NCBI GenBank assembly: GCA_022772305.1
Contig: JALFAQ010000034.1
Location: forward strand, 1 to 43,880
DNA from: Corynebacterium glucuronolyticum
Lineage (GTDB): Bacteria; Actinomycetota; Actinomycetes; Mycobacteriales; Mycobacteriaceae
DNA length: 43,880 nucleotides
Reading direction: 5' to 3'
Shown: piece after piece, positions 1-10,283 of the stretch
Layout: each line of letters begins with the position of its first letter
How positions within the stretch are numbered: position 1 is the first letter of the stretch
The notes under the pieces: model-generated
The model's database searches: none
The model's input: the letters and a program-made list of their open reading frames with translations, nothing else
What the model was told of the DNA's origin: nothing
Position numbers and translations under genes: made by a program

Positions 1-1607
<1,607 letters not shown>

Positions 1608-1703
1608 CTAATTCTAGACATATAACTCTTATTATCTTACACCGCTGTGGGGTACCACACGTAACGCGGTCAGATCGACGAGAGGGCGTGTCATCGCCGA
1701 TCT

Positions 1704-2207
1704 TTAGCCATAGGTGTCCCGCGGTCCCCTCCCCTTCACGTGCAGACGACCCTTGCGCCAGCTCGGAGGTTTCGGTCCGAAAATCTTTAGCTGGGTAATA
1801 ACGTCTGGTCCAGTGCGATCGGCAATTGTCTGCAAAATGCGGCGCTGCATGAGGCGAAGATTGGTGGCCCAGGCTGTGGAATCACACGTGATGAACAGCG
1901 TTGTGTCCTTCACCATCTCAATCTTCGTATGGGCAGCGATGTCCTCACCGACGATCTCCGACCACTGCCCCATGAGCCAACCCGAGGCCAGCGGTTTTTG
2001 CCAGCCCTGCTTGCGGATCTCGCGGACAAGGATGGAATTGAGGGATTCTACCTTGCGTGGTTTGATGAGGCGCCGGCCGTCCTTACCTGTGGGGATGCGA
2101 TGGTGGGGTGTCGTGGGTTTTGGTTGTTCCTTGGGCCGAGCGACGCGGCCCATCTTCTGGATCCGGTCGAAAGATTCATGAAAGAATTTCAAAGAATTGT
2201 CACTCAT
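1704..2207 (-). CDS. DUF721 / DciA-like protein
   Basis: 167-residue protein of the DUF721 family, which includes DciA, the loader or operator of the replicative helicase in bacteria lacking DnaC. This link is family knowledge, not proven here. The conserved core is visible from about residue 55: a helical start ([19 protein letters not shown]), then [13 protein letters not shown] and a KH-like fold with [18 protein letters not shown]. The N-terminal 50 residues are basic and low complexity. The start codon overlaps the end of recF by 8 bp, so the two are translationally coupled. The position between recF and gyrB is conserved in actinobacteria, where the gene is often annotated only as hypothetical. 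Confidence 0.9.
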   Translation of the reverse strand: MSDNSLKFFHESFDRIQKMGRVARPKEQPKPTTPHHRIPTGKDGRRLIKPRKVESLNSILVREIRKQGWQKPLASGWLMGQWSEIVGEDIAAHTKIEMVKDTTLFITCDSTAWATNLRLMQRRILQTIADRTGPDVITQLKIFGPKPPSWRKGRLHVKGRGPRDTYG

Positions 2208-3342
2208 CGGCGGTCACGTCCAGGTAGGATTCGCCCTCGGTAAGCAGGACGGTGTGGGTGACATGCTCCATGTCTTCGGGGATGTCAGTGGGCACGGCCG
2301 TGGTGATAAGCACCTGCTCGGCGTTTCGAATCATCGCTGTAAGCGCTTGTCGACGGGGGTTATCCAGCTCAGCGAAAACGTCATCGAGAATGAGGATCGG
2401 GATGTGGCCGCCTGTGGAAAACAGCCGGAAAACGGCAATTTTTAGGGCGATGGCAAATGACCACGTTTCGCCGTGGGAGGCAAATCCCTTGGCAGGTTTA
2501 GAACCGAGAAGAAGCTCCAGATCATCCTTGTGCGGACCGATAAGGGTGCGGCCGGCATCGATTTCGCGCTGGCGGATATCGGCCAGCGAGGTGAGGAGCA
2601 GGGCTTCCGTCTCGGCGGTGGTTTCCCCCTGTTCACGGGTGACGTAGTGGAGTCCCGGCGGACGGGAATGGGGGGCGATTTCCAAGTAGGCAGCCTCCAC
2701 GAGGGGCTGCAAACGGGTGATCAGTTTGGCACGGGAGGTGACAAGCTCGGCACCGAGAGCTGCAAGCTGGATATCCCAGACATCGAGTGAGGTGAAAAGA
2801 GAGCTGTCCAGAGGCTGACCTTTGCGTCGACAAGCGAAAGCTTGCTTGAGGAGCGCATTGCGTTGCTTCAAAACACGCTCGTAATCCGCCTTTATAGCCG
2901 AGAAACGCGGAGTTTCCTGAGCGATGACCGCATCAACGAGACGCCGGCGACCCTCCGGCTCACCCGTGACAAGCTGCAGGTCCTCGGGGGAAAAAAGGAC
3001 GCAGCGGACACCGCCGAGGAGCTCGCGGGGATGACGCAGGCGGGTCCGATTAAGCTGGGCGAGGTTGGCGGCGTGGGGGTTGATCGTCATGCGAACGACG
3101 AGCTCACGACCCTGGGAGACGACCGTCGCAGCCAGCTCGGCGGCCTCGGCACCCTCCTTGACCAGGGGAGCATCATGTTTGACGCGATGGGAGGAAAGAG
3201 TGGCCAGGTAATAGAGCGACTCGACGATATTGGTCTTACCAAAGCCGTTTGCGCCAGTAAACACCGTCACCCCTGGCCCCAACTCGAGATCGAGAAAAGG
3301 CCAGCTACGGAAATTCTTCAGGGCCAGGTGGCGAACAAACAT
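2200..3342 (-). CDS. recF: DNA replication and repair protein RecF
   Basis: 380-residue SMC-like ATPase that helps load RecA at gaps and stalled forks. The N-terminus [14 protein letters not shown] and the Walker A motif GANGFGKTN (about residues 30-38) are typical. The ABC-type signature lies in the C-terminal half, followed by Walker B ([13 protein letters not shown], about residues 315-327) and the D-loop. Length matches the family. The gene starts 3 bp after the dnaN stop codon and its end overlaps the DciA-like gene, so dnaN-recF-dciA-like is probably one transcription unit. No unusual features. Confidence 0.97.
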   Translation of the reverse strand: MFVRHLALKNFRSWPFLDLELGPGVTVFTGANGFGKTNIVESLYYLATLSSHRVKHDAPLVKEGAEAAELAATVVSQGRELVVRMTINPHAANLAQLNRTRLRHPRELLGGVRCVLFSPEDLQLVTGEPEGRRRLVDAVIAQETPRFSAIKADYERVLKQRNALLKQAFACRRKGQPLDSSLFTSLDVWDIQLAALGAELVTSRAKLITRLQPLVEAAYLEIAPHSRPPGLHYVTREQGETTAETEALLLTSLADIRQREIDAGRTLIGPHKDDLELLLGSKPAKGFASHGETWSFAIALKIAVFRLFSTGGHIPILILDDVFAELDNPRRQALTAMIRNAEQVLITTAVPTDIPEDMEHVTHTVLLTEGESYLDVTADE

Positions 3343-3345
3343 GTA

Positions 3346-4521
3346 TTATCCGGGCAGGCGAACCGGCATGAGCAGGTACGTTACCACGCTGTGGGGCGAG
3401 GGGAAGGAACCGTCCGCATTCGCCTCGGGGATGTCGTCGGGCTCGGGGATAAGGATCGCCGAGCGGTTGGAATCCGTGAAGCCAAACATCACACGCTTGG
3501 AACGCATGACGTTCAGGCCATCGCGCAGGTAGCTAGGGTTGAAGGCAATCAGAAGCTCGTCCTCGATCCCCTGGAAGGCGGCGGGAAGGATCTCTTCGGC
3601 AGTGCCACTTTCCGAGTTCGCAGCGGTGAGCGATACCTGACCTTCGGTGAAGGTCATGCGGATCTGGCCGGACTTGTCGGCGACGAGGGAAACGCGACGG
3701 AGAGCCTTGAGCATCTCGTCGATGTCGCAAGTAGCGATGTAATTATGGGCCTTGGGGAGCAGAGGATTGTAGTTAGGGAATTCGGCATCGAGCAACCTCG
3801 TTGTGGTTCGGCGGTTTTCTGTGACCATGCCGATGAGGCCATTGCCAAGGGCGATTTCCAACGGCTTGTTCAAGCCGTTGTCCATAGATTTTGCCGTATC
3901 CTGAAGGGTGCGGGCGGGAATGAGGAGGTTCGACTTCTCAGGTTCGCGGGTCGGCTCCCACTCCAGGTGGCGCACGGCCAGGCGGAAACGGTCGGTGGCG
4001 GCCATAACCAGGTCAGAGCCCTCAATCTCGACGTGGATACCGGTGAGCATCGGCAACGCGTCGTCCTTGCCGGCGGCCGTAGCGACTTGGCTGACAGCCT
4101 CGGTGAACTGATGCGGATCGACGCGACCTGCGGTTTGCGGCATTGCGGGGAGGGAGGGGTATTCATCAAGCGGGATGAGCGGTAACTCGAACTTCGCCTT
4201 TCCGCAGACAAGCTGCAGCTTGGAGTGTGTCTCATCGGTTTCCACTTCGACGGTGCCGGCGGCCAGCGAGGACGTGATGTCACTAATCAGCTTGCCGGCG
4301 ACGGCGAGCCTGCCATTCTGGGTAACCTGGGCATTGAGGCGCACCTTCGTGGACACCTCGTAGTCGAAGCCCGCTAGCTCCAAACCCTCATCCGTCGCTG
4401 TAATGACAAGACCGCGGAGCACAGGCTGCACCGGACGCGTGGGCAGGTTGTGCGCGACCCAGCTCACTGCATCGGCGAAGTCGTCTTGAGCTACTCGGAA
4501 GGCGACAGCTTGCGATTCCAT
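3346..4521 (-). CDS. dnaN: DNA polymerase III beta subunit (sliding clamp)
   Basis: 391-residue ring-forming processivity clamp. The reading frame is open for another 25 codons upstream, but the ATG at 4519-4521 is the better start: an AAGGAG ribosome site lies 5 bases before it, and the protein then begins MESQAVAFRVAQDDFADAV, as in other corynebacterial clamps. Three clamp domains are readable. The second begins near DPHQFTEAVSQVATAAGKDD, and the third carries FNPSYLRDGLNVM near the C-terminus. The C-terminal end VVTYLLMPVRLPG is the usual peptide-binding pocket strand. The origin lies directly upstream. Confidence 0.97.
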   Translation of the reverse strand: MESQAVAFRVAQDDFADAVSWVAHNLPTRPVQPVLRGLVITATDEGLELAGFDYEVSTKVRLNAQVTQNGRLAVAGKLISDITSSLAAGTVEVETDETHSKLQLVCGKAKFELPLIPLDEYPSLPAMPQTAGRVDPHQFTEAVSQVATAAGKDDALPMLTGIHVEIEGSDLVMAATDRFRLAVRHLEWEPTREPEKSNLLIPARTLQDTAKSMDNGLNKPLEIALGNGLIGMVTENRRTTTRLLDAEFPNYNPLLPKAHNYIATCDIDEMLKALRRVSLVADKSGQIRMTFTEGQVSLTAANSESGTAEEILPAAFQGIEDELLIAFNPSYLRDGLNVMRSKRVMFGFTDSNRSAILIPEPDDIPEANADGSFPSPHSVVTYLLMPVRLPG

Positions 4522-5054
4522 GTTTCTCCTTATGTCACAGTTTATGTCACGGCCTGTGCCGAATCTTTTTGGGATTACAAAAGATGACATGTCCAAACCT
4601 ACCCCCGCAGTGTGCCTGCGGGAAAAAGCTATCCACGTCCCCTCTTTCTTCTTGTAATTCTAAGTAACCGATGTGGTAAAAGCAGTAGGCCCTGTGGAAA
4701 CTGGGGATAATCAAAAATACTTCCCGGTCGTGTCGCGTGTCGCGGTTGTTAACGGGGTTGTGAAATACCTGTGGATAACTCCAGGGGGCTTGTGGATAAC
4801 TCTCTCGGGGTGGGAGTTATCCACAATTTATCCACAAGGTGGGTGTTTGTTATCCACAGAGGGAACCAGCAGATTGTGAATACTGTGAACTGCGGTTTTG
4901 TAGGCTTTGTGACGAAGGTCATTAAATTACAAAGCCGTAATTTCACAAATGTGAATTAACCTGTGGATAACTTTTTTATCCCGTGTGGGCTGGGGAAAAC
5001 TGTGGATAACGGGTGCAGTGGGGGCTGTTTGTCAACAGGGGGTGGCTGGGGGGC
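4522..5054. other. oriC: Chromosomal replication origin oriC (dnaN-dnaA intergenic region)
   Basis: Noncoding region with a dense cluster of DnaA boxes. Perfect TTATCCACA copies on the plus strand are at 4817-4825, 4828-4836 and 4850-4858. Perfect complements (TGTGGATAA) are at 4770-4778, 4791-4799, 4962-4970 and 5001-5009. A degenerate box lies near 4701-4710. Between the two groups, about 4905-4985 is AT-rich with T and A runs and contains the palindrome TTCACA-AA-TGTGAA (4942-4955); this is the best candidate for the unwinding element. The dnaN promoter must also lie at the left end of this stretch. The start of the duplex opening is inferred, not shown. Confidence 0.93.
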
Positions 5055-5375
5055 TCTAGTGGCACTCGAGGTGTTCGTGTCCCGGACGATGGCCCGGGCG
5101 ATGAGGAGAGCAACGGTGGCCGCACCGGTCGTCGACAAGCCAAAAAGGAGGAGGATCGGGGCGGCGATGTCGAGGACCACCATGGCCACGGGTCAGGGGC
5201 GGTGCAGTGTCCGGGCGGGCGAGGTGCCAGACGAGCATGCCAATGCCCGCGCCGAGGTAGAGGAACCCGGCGAGGACGACCGGATCTATATTTTCGAGGA
5301 GGAATGTGGAGAGGGTATGAACAGGGCGTAGAGTGCCGCCGCGAGGAAAACGAGAACCCTTGCAGAGCGAACCAT
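5055..5375 (-). pseudogene. Frameshifted, truncated EamA/DMT-family transporter remnant
   Basis: No intact gene fits here, but three successive reading frames on the minus strand together spell the first part of an EamA (drug/metabolite) permease. Frame one starts at an ATG at 5375: MVRSARVLVFLAAALYALFIP. After a shift near 5310 it continues STFLLENIDPVVLAGF and LYLGAGIGMLVWHLAR. After a second shift near 5190 it continues AMVVLDIAAPILLLFG and LSTTGAATVALL. This is the usual order of the first three membrane segments (a LLVLLAALLYALNIP-like start, FLYLGAGIGM, PILLLFGLSRT-like). Similarity fades near 5080, so the remaining two thirds of a roughly 290-residue permease are gone. The remnant begins 11 bases after the dnaA stop codon. 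Assignment is by recall of the family pattern. Confidence 0.75.
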
Positions 5376-5385
5376 GGCTCTAAGG

Positions 5386-6849
5386 CTATTGCTGATGGGC
5401 GTGCTGGGCGGCTGCCTGTTTGATGTTCTGCGCGAGTTGCTGCACCTGGTTATAGGTATCTCGGTCCTTGGACATTTCCTTTCCGATCTTGCGCTCGGCA
5501 TACATGACCGTCGTGTGATCCTTGCCGAATTCCGCGCCGATCTTTGGCAGAGACAGCGAGGTGAACTCGCGGCACAGGTACATGGCGAGCTGGCGGGCAT
5601 GGGAAACCGGGCGGGTTTTCGTTTTACCGCGCAGCTGGGTGGGAGACAACCCGAAGAATTTCGCTGTCTCCGAGATGATGTCCGTCGGCGTAACCTCAAC
5701 GTTTTGCTCCGTGCCTATGAGATCGGAAAGCGCCTCGCGGACTAGGTCAGGGGTGATTTGCCGGTGCGTGAGAGAGGCAAACGCCGTGACACGGATGAGG
5801 GCACCCTCGAGGGAGCGGATCGAACCTGGAAAAGGCGTGGCGATCTCCGTCAGAGACTCGCGATCGATCTGGACATGCTCGGCGATCGCCTTTTTTTCCA
5901 GGATGGCAATGCGGGTTTCCAGATCCGGCGGTTGGATATCGGTGATCAGCCCTGCCTGAAAACGGGTGCGTAGGCGATCCTCCAAGGTCACAAGGTTTTG
6001 TGGTGGGCGATCCGAGGACAAAATGATCTGCTTATTGGCTTGGTGGAGGGCGTTGAACGTGTGGAAGAACTCTTCCTGAGTGCCCTCCTTGCCTTCGAGG
6101 AACTGGATATCGTCAACCATGAGGATGTCCAGATTGCGGTAGCGACGCTTAAAGGATTCTTGCCGGTCATCGCGGACGGAGTTGATGTAATCGTTGGTGA
6201 ATTCCTCGCTGGAGACATACATGACGCGGATGCCTGGATGGAGCTGTAGCGCATAGTTACCTGTTGCGTGGAGGAGGTGGGTTTTACCCAGGCCAGAGCC
6301 GCCCCAGATGTACAGCGGGTTGTAGGCCTCGGCCGGCAACTCAGCAACGGCGAAGGCTGCTGCCTGTGAGAACTGATTGGACTTGCCGATAACGAAGGAC
6401 TCGAAGGTGTGTTTCGGGTTGAGCGACGTATTGGCGACGGGGGCAGGTTTAGATTGTTGGGGGTTTTTTTGGACCGGTTGTACAGGATCCGGCTTGCTGG
6501 GTGGTGCGGGAGGACTGGTGGGGTCCGGAGTTGCGGTCGGGGGGAGAGAGTCGTCGACAAGCGTCGGATCAACACTGATGGCGAGGTGGATGGGCGTGCC
6601 GGAGAGCTCTTCCCAAACAGTGGCGACGGCTTCGCCGAGATCGCCCTCGAGGGCGCGTTTCGCCAGCTTATGCGGGGTGGCGAGGAGAGCGTGACCCTGG
6701 ACGATCGCGATCGGCTTGGTAATGCGGAGATAGCTGCGATTGGATGCCGAGAGTGGCTCGAACGGAAAGTCTGGGTCTTTTGACCGCATCGACAGTCTGG
6801 TGATGACGTCCCGCCAGGTTTGTTCCGGGGAAGATGAAGGGTCTGTCAC
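5386..6849 (-). CDS. dnaA: Chromosomal replication initiator protein DnaA
   Basis: 487-residue initiator that binds DnaA boxes and opens oriC. Domain I covers about residues 1-90. A proline-rich domain II linker follows (about 95-150, with PPTATPDPTSPPAPP). The AAA+ domain III has Walker A GGSGLGKTH and Walker B LDILMVDDIQF, and domain IV is a helix-turn-helix with the signature FGKDHTTVMYAERKI. The start is a GTG (6847-6849) with no clear Shine-Dalgarno sequence in front, so weak translation or a slightly different start is possible. It is divergent from rpmH, with a 586-base region between. DnaA boxes upstream (6989-6997 and two near-matches at 6898-6919) suggest autoregulation. Confidence 0.97.
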   Translation of the reverse strand: MTDPSSSPEQTWRDVITRLSMRSKDPDFPFEPLSASNRSYLRITKPIAIVQGHALLATPHKLAKRALEGDLGEAVATVWEELSGTPIHLAISVDPTLVDDSLPPTATPDPTSPPAPPSKPDPVQPVQKNPQQSKPAPVANTSLNPKHTFESFVIGKSNQFSQAAAFAVAELPAEAYNPLYIWGGSGLGKTHLLHATGNYALQLHPGIRVMYVSSEEFTNDYINSVRDDRQESFKRRYRNLDILMVDDIQFLEGKEGTQEEFFHTFNALHQANKQIILSSDRPPQNLVTLEDRLRTRFQAGLITDIQPPDLETRIAILEKKAIAEHVQIDRESLTEIATPFPGSIRSLEGALIRVTAFASLTHRQITPDLVREALSDLIGTEQNVEVTPTDIISETAKFFGLSPTQLRGKTKTRPVSHARQLAMYLCREFTSLSLPKIGAEFGKDHTTVMYAERKIGKEMSKDRDTYNQVQQLAQNIKQAAAQHAHQQ

Positions 6850-7435
6850 GGCGGCGGGTGGTACTTTCTAAATCGACTGACAAGGTTAATTAACAATATA
6901 TCCACAGGGCTGTAGATAACTTTTCGCACCCCTAAATGTGTGGGTTAAGCTGGGGTTTTGTGGAAATCTCTCAATGCATGGTTGAAAGTTATCCACAGGC
7001 CGTTTTCCCACAGAGGTGTGAAAAGGTGTGTACATCTAGATTTACATGCAGGTAGGGCATTATGTCTAAAAGGCTCAAGTGGCGCTGAACCCCCCGCGAA
7101 AACGACGTGGGTGGGAAGAGACTCGCGGTGAGGCGCCGATTTGCTGGGAGTTTGGGGGTCCTGGGGAAATCCCAAGATTGTAATTACCTTTTCGTAATTA
7201 GGGGGTAATCTATTTTTACCCGTTGACCTTGGCTGACTTTGACGGTTTGTAATTTGGTGTTTAGTTCGCATTAGCGTAGGCTGTACTGGTCTGTCATACG
7301 CGCCGTACTAAACGTGCAGCGTATGCGTGTGCATTCTCGGCCGTGAATGGTCAGCCCCGGTATTTCTTGGGTGCCGACGAGACCGCAGAAGCACGTGGAA
7401 ATTAACGTTTTTGATCTTGAAAAGGAGTGTTCACA
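6850..7435. promoter_or_regulatory. dnaA-rpmH divergent regulatory region with DnaA boxes
   Basis: Noncoding, AT-rich stretch between the divergent dnaA and rpmH genes. It holds one perfect DnaA box (TTATCCACA, 6989-6997) and two one-mismatch boxes (ATATCCACA at 6898-6906 and TGTAGATAA at 6911-6919), all close to the dnaA start. Repeated GTAATTA motifs lie around 7180-7205. A TTGACG hexamer at 7239-7244 could be a -35 element of the rpmH promoter, but no convincing -10 follows at a fixed spacing (TTAGTT at 7261 is the nearest). A good ribosome site, AAAGGAG (7421-7427), precedes rpmH. No gene longer than chance was supported. Confidence 0.6.
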
Positions 7436-7579
7436 GTGGCAAAAGGAAAGCGGACGTTCCAGCCGAACAACCGTCGTCGTGCCCGTGTTCATGGCTTCCG
7501 TGCCCGTATGCGTACCCGCGCTGGTCGCGCAATCGTGTCCGCACGCCGGAAAAAGGGCCGTGCACGTCTGAGTGCTTAA
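7436..7579 (+). CDS. rpmH: 50S ribosomal protein L34
   Basis: 47-residue, strongly basic ribosomal protein, shorter than most ORF cut-offs. It starts at GTG (7436-7438), 8 bases after AAAGGAG, and begins [20 protein letters not shown], ending in [11 protein letters not shown]. This matches L34, which is always the first gene of the rpmH-rnpA-yidD-yidC cluster. The stop codon TAA directly abuts the GTG start of rnpA. Confidence 0.97.
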   Translation: MAKGKRTFQPNNRRRARVHGFRARMRTRAGRAIVSARRKKGRARLSA

Positions 7580-7951
7580 GTGTTACCTCGGCCTTATAAG
7601 CTCACCCGAAGCGACGACTTCAGACGAGCGGTAAAAGACGGGGTGCGTGCGGGGAGCCGTCTCCTTGTGGTGCACGCCGTCGACTGCTCTTCAGATATAG
7701 AACGCCTGGGTGGGCCACGATTTGGCCTGGTTGTGTCGAAAGCCGTCGGGAATGCTGTGGTGCGCCACCGCATGTCCCGGCGGCTTCGTCATCTGGCAGG
7801 TCACAGCATTTCCTCCGGTGCCGCGCGGAAGGAGTGCGACTACGTGCTGCGGGCGCTGCCCGCCATTGCCGATGCGACAACAGAGGAGATTAGGCGTGAA
7901 TATGAGAAGGCACTGAGGAGGGTGCATGGAAAGCTCGACAGGCGCTCGTGA
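7580..7951 (+). CDS. rnpA: Ribonuclease P protein component
   Basis: 123-residue protein subunit of RNase P, which matures the 5' end of tRNAs together with the rnpB RNA. The start is a GTG that immediately follows the rpmH stop codon, giving MLPRPYKLTRSDDFRRAV. The RNR-type RNA-binding signature is visible as VSKAVGNAVVRHRMSRRLRHL (about residues 52-72; the usual RNR is VRHRMSRRLR). The 3' end overlaps yidD by 26 bases. Start position is supported by the fit to the family N-terminus, although no separate ribosome site exists; coupling to rpmH is likely. Confidence 0.95.
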   Translation: MLPRPYKLTRSDDFRRAVKDGVRAGSRLLVVHAVDCSSDIERLGGPRFGLVVSKAVGNAVVRHRMSRRLRHLAGHSISSGAARKECDYVLRALPAIADATTEEIRREYEKALRRVHGKLDRRS

Positions 7952-8156
7952 TGGGATTGCTGTTCGAGTAATCCGGTTCTACCAGGACCACCTCTCCAGC
8001 CTCAAGCCCTATTCCACCTGCCGATTCGACCCCGTATGCAGCCAATATGCTATCGATGCTATCCGCAAAAAGGGTACCCTGGTGGGCATCATCATGGCAC
8101 TGGCGCGCATAGCCAAATGTGGCCCCTGGCACCCCGGTGGCTACGATCCCGTATAA
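7926..8156 (+). CDS. yidD: Membrane protein insertion efficiency factor YidD
   Basis: 76-residue protein of the YidD/UPF0161 family, an accessory factor for YidC-dependent insertion at the inner face of the membrane. The core is unmistakable: IRFYQDHLSSLKPYSTCRF, CSQYAIDAIRKKG and the C-terminal CGPWHPGGYDPV. The three conserved Cys residues are present. The listed ATG overlaps rnpA by 26 bases; a GTG at about 7958 (VRVIRFYQDH) is a possible alternative start that would reduce the overlap. Confidence 0.93.
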   Translation: MESSTGARDGIAVRVIRFYQDHLSSLKPYSTCRFDPVCSQYAIDAIRKKGTLVGIIMALARIAKCGPWHPGGYDPV

Positions 8157-8197
8157 GGATTCTTCTGAAACTACCTACAACCCTCAAGGAATAGATA

Positions 8198-9163
8198 GTG
8201 CTTAACTTTATTTATTGGCCAATTTCCGCCGTGTTGTGGTTTTGGCACAAGGTGTTCGGGCTGTTCATGAGCCCGGACTGGGGCGTTACATGGGCATTGT
8301 CCATCGTCATGCTCACGTTTACCGTGCGTGCACTGCTCCTCAAGCCGACCATCAACTCCATGCGGTCTATGCGGAAAATGCAGATTCTGCAACCGAAGAT
8401 GCAGGCAATCCAGGAGAAGTACAAGAACAACCCGGAAAAGATGATGGAGGAAACTCGCCGGGTACAAAAGGAAGTGGGCGCCTCCCCGATGAAGGGCTGC
8501 TTGCCGATGTTCGTGCAGATGCCTGTGTTCATCGGACTCTTCCACGTTCTGCGTTCCTTCAACCGCACCGGTACCGGCCGCGGCCAGCTGGGGCTGTCCA
8601 TCGAAGAGAACTACAACACCCCGAACTACATCTTCGGCGTGGAGGATGTCCGCTCCTTCCTGGAAGCCCGCCTGTTCGGTGTGCCGCTGTCAGCCTACAT
8701 CTCCATGCCGGAGGACATGTACAACGCGTTTGGCGAGGGTGACTTCACCCGCACCAACGTCATCATGGTGGCAGCACCGTTCATTCTCCTCATCGCCGTC
8801 GCAACACACCTCAACGGCCGCTTCTCCGTGCAGCGCCAGAAGGAGCGCCTCGCCAGTGGTAAACAGAAGGCGCCGGCCAATGATCAGGCGCAGATGACCA
8901 CCGACATGATGAACAAGATGATGCTCTACTTCATGCCGCTGACCATCCTTTTCACCGGCTTCGTGTGGCACATTGGCCTGCTCTGCTACATGGCGGGCAA
9001 CAACATCTGGACGTTCTTCCAGCAGCGTTACGTCTTTGGCAAGATGGATGCCGAGGAGGATGCCGAGGAGCAGGAGCGCCAGGCGAAGGCCCAGGCCACC
9101 GCTCCGAAGGTGGGTGCCAAGCCGAAGAATCCCAAGAAGCAGAAGAAGCGCAAGAAAAATTAA
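8198..9163 (+). CDS. yidC: Membrane protein insertase YidC
   Basis: 321-residue Oxa1-family insertase that places proteins into the cytoplasmic membrane, alone or with SecYEG. It starts at GTG (8198-8200) after AAGGA. The family landmarks are present: an N-terminal membrane segment (LNFIYWPISAVLWFWHKVF), TWALSIVMLTFTVRALLLKP with the groove arginine, KGCLPMFVQMPVFIGLFHVL, and the C-terminal segments around MMLYFMPLTILFTGFVWHIG. The tail is very basic (PKNPKKQKKRKKN), a common ribosome-contacting feature. The short N-terminus without a large periplasmic domain is the Gram-positive type. A strong terminator follows. Confidence 0.96.
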   Translation: MLNFIYWPISAVLWFWHKVFGLFMSPDWGVTWALSIVMLTFTVRALLLKPTINSMRSMRKMQILQPKMQAIQEKYKNNPEKMMEETRRVQKEVGASPMKGCLPMFVQMPVFIGLFHVLRSFNRTGTGRGQLGLSIEENYNTPNYIFGVEDVRSFLEARLFGVPLSAYISMPEDMYNAFGEGDFTRTNVIMVAAPFILLIAVATHLNGRFSVQRQKERLASGKQKAPANDQAQMTTDMMNKMMLYFMPLTILFTGFVWHIGLLCYMAGNNIWTFFQQRYVFGKMDAEEDAEEQERQAKAQATAPKVGAKPKNPKKQKKRKKN

Positions 9164-9177
9164 CGTGCCTTTGGGAG

Positions 9178-9210
9178 CCGGCCCCGCACTGCGTGTGGGG
9201 TCGGTTTTTT
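9178..9210 (+). terminator. Rho-independent terminator after yidC
   Basis: An 11-bp stem (CCGGCCCCGCA paired with TGTGGGGTCGG, with two G-U pairs) and a five-base loop are followed directly by six T residues. It begins 14 bases after the yidC stop codon and would end the rpmH-rnpA-yidD-yidC transcript. Confidence 0.92.
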
Positions 9211-9248
9211 CGTGGGTGGGGTTTGGACAAAAAGTGCACCGTCTGTTA

Positions 9249-9546
9249 GGTAGCAGGTGTGACGGCCTGGGGAAGTATGAGGTCTGCAGCAAAAGACGGT
9301 TAGGTTTTTGTTGGGGCTACTGCGGGGTGTGAGAAAAAGGTAGTCGTTTAGGTTGTAGCAAAGGTGACGGACTGAACGCTGGGTGGAGACCCAAGAATAT
9401 CCGTCTACCTTTTGCCTGGGTCGGTGTTTGGACTCCGAGGGGTTGCGATGCGGGTCGCAGGTTTGCCTGCCTGTCCTTTCGCACATGTCGAGTTGTGGAC
9501 GGAGATCTCTGTATGCGTTTTGGTTTATTGCGCAACTGCGCAATAA
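9249..9546. repeat. Dispersed intergenic repeat, copy 1 (upstream of rsmG-parAB)
   Basis: Three blocks recur in the same orientation at 12801-12915. Block B (9249-9282, GTAGCAGGTGTGACG then GGAAGTATGAGG) matches 12841-12873. Block A (9315-9342, GGCTACTGCGGGGTG then GAGAAAAAGGTA) matches 12801-12828. Block C (9511-9546) contains TATGCGTT and then a hairpin with 9-bp arms TTATTGCGC and GCGCAATAA and a four-base loop (9525-9546), and matches 12881-12915. Copy 1 is longer, with extra sequence between A and C and a second B-like segment near 9352. The block order here is B, A, (B-like), C. No run of T follows the hairpin, so it is not a simple terminator. The 450 bases from 9211 to 9659 hold no supported gene. 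Confidence 0.8.
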
Positions 9547-9659
9547 GTGCGCGGTTATATCTGCAGGTGCGGGGAATTGAGAGCACCATTGTTTGCGCGA
9601 GGAGGGTGAAATTGCTGTTCAGGGGCGTGTGGAGGGGGTGTAGTAGAATTTGTCACGCT

Positions 9660-10283
9660 ATGACGACTGAAACCACTGACACGCTAATCGACGAGCTGTT
9701 CGGCACGCGGGCCGAACTCGCGCGAGCCTACTACGACCTGCTCGCCACCGACGGGCTCACCCGTGGGTTTATGGGGCCACGGGAGAAGGACCGGCTGTGG
9801 GATCGGCATATTCTGCCGTGCGCGCTCACCCAGTCGCTGTATGAGGAGGGGAAGACCGTCGTGGATGTGGGCTCTGGGGCGGGGCTGCCGGGGGTTCCGC
9901 TGGCGATTGCGCGACCGGATCTGGAGATCACGCTGCTGGAACCGTTACTGAAGAGGAGTACTTTTTTACGGGAGGTCGTCGACAAGCTTGAACTAGGAAA
10001 CGTCCATGTGGCGCGAGGGCGAGCCGAGGACAAACCGATTGGAAAGATGGATTATGCGACATCGCGGGCTGTGGCACCGCTGTGGAAGCTGGCGAAGTGG
10101 TCGCTGCCGCTGGTGAACAAGAATGGCGGCGAGGTGCTGGCGATGAAGGGCGACAGCGCTGCTGAGGAAATTGAACGCGACACCGGGAAGATTAAGGGCG
10201 CCGAGAAGCCGGAGATTATCACCTTGGAAAATGGGGCGCTTAGCCACCCGACCATCATTGTGCGACTAGTCCGGGTAGCATAA
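9660..10283 (+). CDS. rsmG: 16S rRNA (guanine-527-N7)-methyltransferase RsmG (GidB)
   Basis: 207-residue SAM-dependent methyltransferase that modifies G527 of 16S rRNA. The ATG at 9660 gives MTTETTDTLIDELFG; the frame is open for 55 codons further upstream, but that part lies in the repeat and has no family similarity. The SAM-binding motif VVDVGSGAGLPGVPLAIARP lies at about residues 67-86, followed by LEPLLKRSTFLREVV. The DRHILPCALT segment before it is typical of the family. The ribosome site is weak (GGAGGG is too far upstream). The stop codon is immediately followed by the parA start, so rsmG-parA-parB is one operon, as in most actinobacteria. Confidence 0.95.
   Translation: MTTETTDTLIDELFGTRAELARAYYDLLATDGLTRGFMGPREKDRLWDRHILPCALTQSLYEEGKTVVDVGSGAGLPGVPLAIARPDLEITLLEPLLKRSTFLREVVDKLELGNVHVARGRAEDKPIGKMDYATSRAVAPLWKLAKWSLPLVNKNGGEVLAMKGDSAAEEIERDTGKIKGAEKPEIITLENGALSHPTIIVRLVRVA

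Noticed and set aside
1733..1746. CTTCACGTGCAGAC as a parS-like site near the DciA-like gene
   Set aside because: Only the central CACGTG and a few flanking bases match; too many mismatches to call.
4956..5238. Apparent short minus-strand genes between oriC and dnaA
   Set aside because: These are separate frames of one decayed EamA-type gene and continue into DnaA boxes; treated as a pseudogene rather than small intact genes.
9160..9589. Minus-strand frames (127 and 90 codons) in the yidC-rsmG gap
   Set aside because: They cover a terminator and the dispersed repeat. Part of the frame (RPHT...HTCYL) recurs in the other repeat copy only because the DNA repeats; no start with a ribosome site.
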